Positions 56,172-64,000 of a DNA stretch of 64,000 bases are shown here, piece after piece (the first letter of the stretch is position 1; each line of letters opens with the position of its first letter). The DNA is taken from the NCBI RefSeq assembly GCF_900101685.1, contig NZ_FMZZ01000005.1, positions 62,001 through 126,000 of the forward strand, written 5' to 3'. The translations under genes and the position numbers were made by a program. Under the pieces are notes generated by a model, which searched no databases, was not told where the DNA came from, and saw only the letters and a program-made list of their open reading frames with translations. The DNA comes from Actinokineospora iranica (lineage in GTDB: Bacteria; Actinomycetota; Actinomycetes; Mycobacteriales; Pseudonocardiaceae).

Positions 56172-56420
56172 TCAGCCGCCCGGGCGGTTGAGAACACCGA
56201 CGAGCAGCGAGTGCACGGCGGCGTGGTCGGCATCGTCGGCGAGCTTGCACTGCCCGCCGCGCAGGCGGTACCACTCGTCGGCGCCCGCGTAGCGGACCTT
56301 GACGGTGACCACGCCGTCGCCGCTGCTGACCGACCGCAACTCCAGCTCACCGGTGATGACGCCGACTTCCTCGGTCATCACCCCGGGGCCCGCGCTGAAC
56401 GGGGACGAGAACTCCGACAT
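56172..56420 (-). CDS. Conserved small hypothetical protein
   Basis: An 82-aa beta-rich protein (VITGELELRSVSSGDGVVTVKVRYAGADEWYRLRGGQCKLADDADHAAVHSLLVGVL). No family is recognised. Its stop codon directly abuts the end of the convergent DUF3151 gene, with no space for a terminator. Confidence 0.7.
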   Translation of the reverse strand: MSEFSSPFSAGPGVMTEEVGVITGELELRSVSSGDGVVTVKVRYAGADEWYRLRGGQCKLADDADHAAVHSLLVGVLNRPGG

Positions 56421-56484
56421 CGCGTTTCCCTCCGTAGTGCCTGCCGCGCCGCTGATCCTCCCGCTGCTGATCCTCCCGCAATGG

Positions 56485-56520
56485 CGACGCCCCCGACGGA
56501 CGAGTCCGCCGGGGGCGTCG
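56485..56520 (-). terminator. Hairpin terminator of the HNH nuclease gene
   Basis: An 11-bp outer stem (CGACGCCCCCG/CGGGGGCGTCG) plus an inner CGGA/TCCG pairing lies 14 nt after the minus-strand nuclease stop. Confidence 0.7.
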
Positions 56521-56534
56521 CGGTCATCGCCGGG

Positions 56535-57164
56535 TCAGCAGGTGTTGAGCATGTTCGACAGCGCCGACTTCTCCGCCGAGTTCACGCTGAGGCCGTAGTT
56601 GTACTTCACGTGCGTCCACATCTTCGCGTAGGTGCACCAGTACGAGCTCAGCGGCGGCTTCCAGGTCGCCGGGGTCTGGTCGCCCTTGGCCTGGTTGACG
56701 TTGTCGGTGACCGCGATGAGCTGCGGCAGGCTCAGGTCGTTGGCGAACTGCTGCCGCCGCGCCGTCGTCCACGACGACGCGCCCGACCGCCACGCCGCCG
56801 CCAGCGGCACCACGTGGTCGATGTCGACATCCGAGGCCAGCGACCAGGTGGCGCCGTCGTACGGGCTGTACCAGCGGCCCGAGGTCGCCGCGCAGGAGGA
56901 GTCGGTGACCACGTTGGAGCCGTCCCGCTTGAGCACGGTCTCCCGCGTGTTGCACGAACCGGAGATGGTGATCCAGTGCGGGAACAGGTCCCGCGAGTAG
57001 CCGGTCATCGAGCCGTCCGCCCGCACGGTGAGCGCGGCCAGCTCCGCCTTCGCGGTGCTCGCGCTCGGAATGTTCGGTGGAGTCGCGCCCGCCTCGGCGG
57101 CCACTCCGACGACGAGCGCGAGCGACAAGAGTAAGGAGCCCAGTAGTGCCCTGGTTTTCGACAT
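56535..57164 (-). CDS. Secreted HNH endonuclease family protein
   Basis: The 209-aa protein has a clear signal peptide (residues 1-28, ending AEAGATPP) and a DUF1524/GmrSD-type HNH nuclease fold: D116-H117 in SDVDIDHVVPLAAAWRSGA, followed by N157, K160 and D162 in DNVNQAKGDQTPATWKP. Cysteines C71, C91, C176 and the last residue could form disulfides outside the cell. It would degrade extracellular DNA for nutrition, development or competition. Repeat copy D and the CRISPR remnant lie in its long upstream gap. Confidence 0.87.
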   Translation of the reverse strand: MSKTRALLGSLLLSLALVVGVAAEAGATPPNIPSASTAKAELAALTVRADGSMTGYSRDLFPHWITISGSCNTRETVLKRDGSNVVTDSSCAATSGRWYSPYDGATWSLASDVDIDHVVPLAAAWRSGASSWTTARRQQFANDLSLPQLIAVTDNVNQAKGDQTPATWKPPLSSYWCTYAKMWTHVKYNYGLSVNSAEKSALSNMLNTC

Positions 57165-57365
57165 GGTTCCTCCGGTGGCAGGGGATCACGCGGTGCCGTC
57201 CAACCGTGTCGAGGCCAAGTGGAGATCGTTATACCTTCGGGTGACACCCCGACGACTTACTGTAAAAGCTCTCGGTGTGCCTGGGGTGGTCCAACAGGGG
57301 TTGCTCTCACCGAATAGGGGCACTCCAACGCTCGCTTATACGGCAAAACCGCCGAGAGCCCGCGC

Positions 57366-57504
57366 TGGTTATCCACATAGCCGGAAGCTGTCCACAGATT
57401 TCGCCGCCCCCTACCGCCCACCCCCAGAGCCGATAGACTGGAGCGGGGCGGCCCCCCGGGGAGGGTGGGGTTTGTCGTGGGCGGGGGTGGCGGGGAGGCG
57501 GAAA
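57366..57504 (+). repeat. Dispersed intergenic element, copy D
   Basis: The most diverged copy of the element described at 22544. It keeps TTATCCACA (57369-57377), gains a second DnaA-like CTGTCCACA (57388-57396), keeps GATAGACTGGAGCGGGG and ends in the strongest G-rich tail (GGGGAGGGTGGGG, then more G-runs). The CRISPR-like remnant begins about 50 bp further on. Confidence 0.6.
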
Positions 57505-57554
57505 TAGCGGGTCTTCGCCCTGGCCATGCGGAAGCAGGCAAGGGCCGAGTGGCA

Positions 57555-57644
57555 GAGGAACTCAACCCGCGTGCGGAGAAGACAGCAGTTTCAGCGCGGA
57601 CGCGGCGTCGGCAGGCGGAACAGCCCCGCGTGCGCAGGGAAGAC
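57555..57644 (-). CRISPR. Vestigial type I-E-like CRISPR repeat-spacer-repeat
   Basis: A 29-nt unit (57616-57644) reads, on the minus strand, GTCTTCCCTGCGCACG then CGGGGCTGTTCCG, with the short GC stem and GTCTTCC start of actinobacterial type I-E repeats. A decayed 27-nt version (57557-57583) lies exactly 32 nt away, the usual I-E spacer length. Weaker GGAA-starting remnants near 57499 and 57671 continue the rough 55-60-nt period. No cas gene is in the window, so the locus should be inactive. Confidence 0.45.
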
Positions 57645-57750
57645 ACTTGTTGACCAGGGGGTTTACGAACCGGAACGGTGTTGTGGACTCACTCTGGCCG
57701 AGCGTGGAGCTTGTGCCCATCCGGTCGATGCGAGTGTCGGTGGTTGGGTG

Positions 57751-59813
<2,063 letters not shown>

Positions 59814-59827
59814 CCGCCGCTTCTTCG

Positions 59828-59857
59828 ACGCCCCGGATCACCGTTGGTCCGGGGCGT
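59828..59857. terminator. Terminator of purA (possibly shared with the antiporter gene)
   Basis: A 10-bp stem (ACGCCCCGGA/TCCGGGGCGT) with a 10-nt loop is followed by TT, 15 nt after the purA stop. A small perfect palindrome (CCACTGT-CC-ACAGTGG) lies right after it, at the stop of the convergent antiporter gene. Confidence 0.75.
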
Positions 59858-59876
59858 TTCCCACTGTCCACAGTGG

Positions 59877-61415
59877 TCAATTGCGCGCCAGGGCGGCTTC
59901 CTCCAGGTCCAGTTCCCGTTGGACCCGCCGGAGGATCTCGTCATCGATGTCGCCGCGGTCGCGGGCGGCGACGAAGACGGCGCGTTCGGCGTTGAGCATT
60001 TCCCGGCGCACACGGCGGAAAGCGGCGGCCGGGTTTTCGGTGTCCTGGCGGCCGAGGCGTTCCCAGGCGGCGTTGCCCCGGTGTTCGGCGAGGCCCCGCA
60101 GGCGGTCGGTGAGGTGCCGGGGAGTGTTCCCCTCAGCGGTGATCTCGTCCAGGCGGGCGCGGGCGGCGCGGGCGGCCTCGTCCTGCACCTGGGCTTCGGC
60201 GAGGACGCGGTCTTGGCCGTCCTCGGCGCGTATACCGAGGCCGCGGATCAGCGCGGGCAGGGTCATGCCCTGCAGCAGCAGGGTGCCCACGGTGACCACG
60301 AACGCGAGCAGCACCACCACCTCGCGCCCCGGCATGTCCAGCGGGATCGCCGCCGCCGCGGCCAGGGACACGACGCCGCGCATACCCGCCCACGAGATCA
60401 CGGTGATCTGCCGCCATCCCGGCGGGTTCTTCTCCCGTCGCCGGATGTGCGGGAAGAGCCAGCGCGGGACGTAGGCGCTGGGGAACATCCACACGAACCG
60501 GCTCACGATGACCGCCAGCAGCACGCCCGCCGACGCGGCGACCAGGTCCCAGTCCGGTCGCGCGTCGGACACCACCGTTCGCAGCTGCAACCCGATCAGC
60601 GCGAACACCAGCGATTCCAGCAGCACGTCCAGCGACTGCCAGACCGCCGTCTCCTGCAGCCGGGTCGCGAAACCGGCCTGGGTCGCGTTGTGCCCGAGGT
60701 ACAGCCCGGCCGCCACGACCGCCAGCACGCCCGAGGTGTGCGCCTCTTCGGCCAGCAGGTAAGCCCCGAACGGCACGAGCAGCCCCAGTGCGCTCTCCAG
60801 GATTCCGTCGTTGAGCCGGAGGCGGATCGCGTGGACCGCCACGCCCAGGACCAGGCCCACCAGGACGCCGCCGATCGAGGTCACCAGCAGCGTCGTGACA
60901 CCATCTGTCCAACTGAACGCCGCGACGCCCGCCACGGCTACCTTGAACGCGGTAAGCGCGGTCGCGTCGTTGCCCAGGCTCTCACCGGTCAGCAGCGTCA
61001 TCGCCCGCCTCGGCAGCCCCAGTTTCCGGCCGATCGCGACCGCGGCCACCGCGTCCGGCGGCGCGACCACCGCGCCGAGCACCAGCGCCGAGCCCAGCGG
61101 CAGCCCCGGGACCAGCAGGTGCGCCACCACGCCGACCACGGCCGTGGTGAACAGGACCAGCCCGACCGCGAGCAGCCCGATGGGGCGCATATTCGCCTTG
61201 ATGTCGAGATAGGAGCTGTCCAACGCGGCCGAGTACAGCAGCGGCGCCAAGACGAGGAGCAGGACCAGTTCCGGGTCCAATCGGAACTCCGGCACACCGG
61301 GCGCGAAGGACACCACGAGCCCGACCGCGACCAGCACCAGCGGCGCGGGCGCGTCGAACCGGCGGGCCAGGGCGGTGCAGGCAAGCGACCCCGCGAGCAG
61401 CAGGAGAAGTTCCAC
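59877..61415 (-). CDS. Na+/H+ antiporter (CPA1/NhaP type)
   Basis: This 512-aa cation:proton antiporter has about 12 predicted helices. The transport-site region (GAVVAPPDAVAAVAIGRKLGLPRRAMTLLTGESLGNDATALTAF, with the conserved Asp and the GESLxNDA motif) is typical of CPA1 exchangers. A cytosolic C-terminal domain of about 120 residues is helical and charged. The GTG at 61415 has AGGAGG upstream; the longer frame adds a basic tail that is unlikely. A UBP zinc-finger gene is divergent from it. Confidence 0.9.
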   Translation of the reverse strand: MELLLLLAGSLACTALARRFDAPAPLVLVAVGLVVSFAPGVPEFRLDPELVLLLVLAPLLYSAALDSSYLDIKANMRPIGLLAVGLVLFTTAVVGVVAHLLVPGLPLGSALVLGAVVAPPDAVAAVAIGRKLGLPRRAMTLLTGESLGNDATALTAFKVAVAGVAAFSWTDGVTTLLVTSIGGVLVGLVLGVAVHAIRLRLNDGILESALGLLVPFGAYLLAEEAHTSGVLAVVAAGLYLGHNATQAGFATRLQETAVWQSLDVLLESLVFALIGLQLRTVVSDARPDWDLVAASAGVLLAVIVSRFVWMFPSAYVPRWLFPHIRRREKNPPGWRQITVISWAGMRGVVSLAAAAAIPLDMPGREVVVLLAFVVTVGTLLLQGMTLPALIRGLGIRAEDGQDRVLAEAQVQDEAARAARARLDEITAEGNTPRHLTDRLRGLAEHRGNAAWERLGRQDTENPAAAFRRVRREMLNAERAVFVAARDRGDIDDEILRRVQRELDLEEAALARN

Positions 61416-61483
61416 GCGCGCCTCCTTCGTCGTCTTGCGCAAGGATTGCCTACGCGGGGACCACAGGCACGAGAGGAACCGCC

Positions 61484-61744
61484 ATGACCTGCGAACACGT
61501 CGACGCACTGCCCGCGGCGGTCACCCCGGACGCGGTGGACGGGTGCCAGGACTGCCTCGCCGCGGGCGAGCGGGACTGGGTGCACCTGCGGGAGTGCCTG
61601 ACCTGCGGGCACGTCGCCTGCTGCGACTCCAGCCCGCGCAAACACGCCACGGCCCACTACCAGCGCACGGATCACCCGATCGTTCGGTCTTACGAGCCCG
61701 GGGAGTCGTGGCGCTGGTGCTTTGTGGACAGCCGTGTCGTCTGA
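61484..61744 (+). CDS. UBP-type zinc-finger protein
   Basis: An 86-aa protein that is almost entirely a UBP (ZnF_UBP, PAZ-like) zinc finger. Putative ligands are C3, H5, C21, C24, C38, C41, C46, H54, H58 and H64 (CEHVDALP...CQDCLAAG...CLTCGHVACCDSSPRKHATAHYQRTDHPIV). In eukaryotes this fold reads ubiquitin C-termini; bacterial members are of unknown role but are often found next to Na+/H+ antiporters, as here. ATG start; divergent from the antiporter gene by 68 bp. Confidence 0.88.
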   Translation: MTCEHVDALPAAVTPDAVDGCQDCLAAGERDWVHLRECLTCGHVACCDSSPRKHATAHYQRTDHPIVRSYEPGESWRWCFVDSRVV

Positions 61745-61753
61745 CATGCGCCC

Positions 61754-61787
61754 AGCGGGTCGTCACCGCATCGGGTGACGACCCGCT
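61754..61787. terminator. Terminator between UBP and GDPD genes
   Basis: A perfect 14-bp stem (AGCGGGTCGTCACC and its complement) with a 6-nt loop lies between convergent genes, 9 nt after the zinc-finger stop and 15 nt before the GDPD stop. Confidence 0.75.
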
Positions 61788-61802
61788 CGTGGCGGCGGAC
61801 GG

Positions 61803-62936
61803 TCAGCGGCGGGGGAAGGTCTCCGCGCGGGAGGCGACCGCGATGTCCGGGTTGTCGGTGAACACGCCGTCCACCCCCGCTGCCCAGAAGGCGGAAAGCT
61901 CGGTGAAGAGGTCGCCGTAGTCCGAGCCCACCGTGGAGGTGCGCAGCCGCGGCGGCAGGAACGAGTTCTCCGCCCGGAACGTGTACGGGTGCACCTTCAG
62001 ACCTGCGGCGTGCGCGTCGCCCACGAGCGCGGTCGGCGCGGCCAGGCCGCCGGTCGCGTCGCGCGGGATGACCTGGTCCTTGGCCGGGCCGATGCCGTAG
62101 GCGTACTCGGCGATCTCACGCAGGCCCGCCGGGGTGAGCAGGTCGGCGTACTTGCGCGGGTCGCCGGAGGCGACGAAGTCGTACGGGGCGCCCGACGCGG
62201 AGGTGAGCTGGATCAGCGGCACCCGCAACCGCTTGCGCAGCGCCTTGAGGTTCGACACCTCGAACGACTGCACGAACACCTTCGCGTTCGGCCGGTTCAT
62301 GCCGTTGCGCTCCAGGACCTCGACCAGCTTGGGCTCCAGCTCCAGGCCGAGCCCGCGGAAGTAGGTCGGGTGCTTGGTCTCCGGGTAGACCCCGATCTCG
62401 CGGCCCAGCTCGCGCGAGAGGCGCCTGCTCAGGTCCACGACCTCCTGGAACGTGGGGACTTGGTGGCGGCCGTTGTGGATCGTGTTCTCCTGCCGCACGT
62501 CCGGGATGCGCTCGACCGCGCGCAGCGTGCGCAGCTCGGCCAGCGTGAAGTCCTCGGTCCACCAGCCGGTGACCGACACGCCGTCGAGGGCCTTGGTGGC
62601 CTTGCGCGCGGCGAACTCCGGGCGCTTGGCGACGTCGGTGGTGCCGCCGATCTCCGGCTCGTGCCGGGCGACGAGCACCCCGTCTTTGGTCGAGACCAGG
62701 TCGGGCTCGATGTAGTCCGCGCCCATCCGGGCGGCGAGCTCGTAGCTGGCCAGCGTGTGCTCGGGCCGGTAGCCCGACGCGCCGCGGTGGCCGAGGACGA
62801 GCGGCGCGGCATGGCCGTGGCGCTCCTGCGCGGCGACCTGGTCCGGGGCGGCGGTCGCGGCGCTCATCGTGGCGGAGCCCAGCAGGGCCAGTGCGGACAC
62901 GGCGACTCCAAGGGTCCGGAAAGCCGATCGCGGCAT
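61803..62936 (-). CDS. Secreted glycerophosphodiester phosphodiesterase
   Basis: This GDPD (377 aa) has a signal peptide (residues 1-29, ending SAATAAPD). It hydrolyses glycerophosphodiesters outside the membrane. The TIM-barrel catalytic start LVLGHRGASGYRPEHTLASYELAARMGADYIEPDLVSTKDGVLVARHEPE (about 46-95) holds the His/Glu/Asp metal and catalytic residues. GAGGAGG precedes the ATG at 62936. It probably feeds glycerol-3-phosphate uptake; it is divergent from the TRAP permease gene. Confidence 0.93.
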   Translation of the reverse strand: MPRSAFRTLGVAVSALALLGSATMSAATAAPDQVAAQERHGHAAPLVLGHRGASGYRPEHTLASYELAARMGADYIEPDLVSTKDGVLVARHEPEIGGTTDVAKRPEFAARKATKALDGVSVTGWWTEDFTLAELRTLRAVERIPDVRQENTIHNGRHQVPTFQEVVDLSRRLSRELGREIGVYPETKHPTYFRGLGLELEPKLVEVLERNGMNRPNAKVFVQSFEVSNLKALRKRLRVPLIQLTSASGAPYDFVASGDPRKYADLLTPAGLREIAEYAYGIGPAKDQVIPRDATGGLAAPTALVGDAHAAGLKVHPYTFRAENSFLPPRLRTSTVGSDYGDLFTELSAFWAAGVDGVFTDNPDIAVASRAETFPRR

Positions 62937-63187
62937 GGTTGACCTCCTCATCGGGGTACGGGGCAACAGTCGCCGCGCGCCGCGACGGACAGGCCACCGC
63001 AGGGCGAAAGGCAGCCCACCGGCGGATGAACGGCGGGAAGCTGGTGGCGGGTTCGACTGAGCGGGTTCACTGAGCGAGATCATTCATGCTCACCGGATGT
63101 CATCGCTTGGGTGCGTGAAGTTGCTTCTGTGTGACGCCGGACACCGGTAACGTTCGGCGGAGATCCACGCACCGACGAGGAGGACGG

Positions 63188-64000
63188 TTGGCCCACACCG
63201 TCGACCCGCCCGCCGACCGCGCCGCCCTCCTCACCGACGTGGTGGGCTCGCACGACGAAGAACGCCCGTCGCGGCGGCTTACCGGCCGCTGGGAAACACT
63301 CGTCTGGGTCGCCGCCGTCGCCATCGCGCTGCTGGTGCTCAAGCAGGTCTTCTGGCCCTTCGCCAAGGGCAACCAGTACTACCTGGTGATCTTCCTCGGA
63401 CTCACGCTGCCGCTGGTCTTCCTCTGCTACCGGCCCACGGCTAAACGGCCGGACGACGACAACCCGCGTCTTGTCGACTGGCTCTTATCCATAACCGCCT
63501 TGCTCGTGGGGCTCTATCCGGTCCTGCCCTTCGGCGGCGGCGGGTTCGCGGGCGGCTACGACGCCTTCCTCGACCGGCCCGTGCTGTCCACGGCCGACGT
63601 CGTCGCGGGCGCGCTGCTGCTGGTCCTCGTGCTGGAGGCCACCCGCCGGACCACCGGCCCCGTCCTGCCGATCGTCTGCCTGGTCTTCCTCGCGTTCGCC
63701 TACTACGGCGGCTACCTGCCGCAGGACTGGGGCTTCGCGCACGCGGGCATCGACTTCCCGCAGATCGTCAACGCGCTGTTCAACGAGCAGAGCGGCTTCT
63801 ACGGCGTCCCGCTCGACGTCGCCGCGACCTACATCGTGCTGTTCACCATCTACGGCGCGGTCCTCACCGCGGCGGGCGCGGGCCCGTTCTTCGTAGACTT
63901 CAGCTTCGCCCTGTTCCGCCGCTCCCGGACCGCCGCGGGCCGCACGGCCGCGCTTTCCGGGTTCCTCTTGGGCACTGTCTCGGGCTCGGGAACCGCGACG
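63188..64000 (+). CDS. TRAP transporter fused permease (3' end outside window)
   Basis: A TTG start with GAGGAGG upstream opens a frame that stays open for 271 codons to the window edge, so the gene is cut. The residues seen (VWVAAVAIALLVLKQVFWPFAKGNQYYLVIFLGLTLPLVFLCYRP, then DWLLSITALLVGLYPVLPFGGGGFAGGYDAFL and IVCLVFLAFAYYGGYLP) match the N-terminal part of fused TRAP 4TM-12TM permeases (TakP/DctQM-like). It would import organic acids with a periplasmic binding protein not seen here. Confidence 0.82.
   Translation, partial: MAHTVDPPADRAALLTDVVGSHDEERPSRRLTGRWETLVWVAAVAIALLVLKQVFWPFAKGNQYYLVIFLGLTLPLVFLCYRPTAKRPDDDNPRLVDWLLSITALLVGLYPVLPFGGGGFAGGYDAFLDRPVLSTADVVAGALLLVLVLEATRRTTGPVLPIVCLVFLAFAYYGGYLPQDWGFAHAGIDFPQIVNALFNEQSGFYGVPLDVAATYIVLFTIYGAVLTAAGAGPFFVDFSFALFRRSRTAAGRTAALSGFLLGTVSGSGTAT

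Noticed and set aside
59861-59876. Palindrome CCACTGT-CC-ACAGTGG after purA, containing a CTGTCCACA-like 9-mer, as a further DnaA site.
   Set aside because: It sits directly behind a terminator hairpin at the end of two convergent genes; a terminator component is the simpler reading.

Overview
The window is chromosomal DNA of a high-G+C actinobacterium. The codon use (strong G/C in third positions, many GTG and a few TTG starts), the HspR/HAIR heat-shock circuit, DasR-type sites, F420-type oxidoreductases and several actinobacterial domain families (DUF3151, DUF2784, DUF427, DUF2510) all point that way. Gene content and partial order (tRNA-Gly/dcd, a membrane Fe-S reductase, dnaK-grpE-dnaJ-hspR, clpB, pyrE, TrmH-type methylase, GH76-like gene, DedA, fba, DUF3151, purA) match the M. 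tuberculosis region around Rv0321-Rv0384c. The accessory genes look more like a filamentous genus such as those of the Pseudonocardiaceae. The genus is an inference.

Layout. 1-2 kb: 3' part of a D12-class DNA adenine methylase and a GT2 glycosyltransferase. 2-10 kb: tRNA-Gly(CCC) with its terminator, dcd, a secreted phytase-like beta-propeller protein, an MFS carrier, an Rv0338c-like membrane Fe-S reductase, a TetR regulator and a secreted polyester-hydrolase/cutinase homologue. 10-22 kb: a DUF4097 lipoprotein, the dnaK-grpE-dnaJ-hspR operon behind two HAIR operators, a decayed nucleotidyltransferase, a flavohemoprotein, a MarR regulator and clpB behind a third HAIR operator. 22-30 kb: SDR, scramblase-like protein, pyrE, DUF2784, TrmH-type methylase, a molybdopterin oxidoreductase and a GH76-like protein. 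30-37 kb: SDR, MerR plus MDR dehydrogenase, SRPBCC protein, LacI plus a small P-loop kinase, VOC protein, DedA and a small ABC transporter. 37-47 kb: MarR plus a 14-TM MFS exporter fused to three carboxypeptidase-regulatory-like domains, esterase, GlcD-like oxidase, a second DedA, nagA under DasR-type sites and an ECF sigma factor. 47-58 kb: an XRE-TPR regulator opposite a two-gene unit of unknown function, SDR and LLM oxidoreductases, fba, DUF3151 and a secreted HNH nuclease. 58-64 kb: purA, a Na+/H+ antiporter with a UBP zinc-finger protein, a secreted GDPD and the start of a TRAP-type permease that runs off the window.

Most genes are housekeeping or ordinary accessory genes. The least explained material is intergenic. 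Four copies of an about 120-bp element (near 22.6, 45.2, 54.3 and 57.4 kb) share a perfect DnaA-box 9-mer, a conserved GATAGACTGGAGC block, a GC palindrome and a G-rich tail; one copy lies beside a 148-bp hairpin. A separate cluster of five DnaA-box-like 9-mers lies upstream of clpB. A vestigial type I-E-like CRISPR repeat-spacer-repeat follows the fourth element copy.
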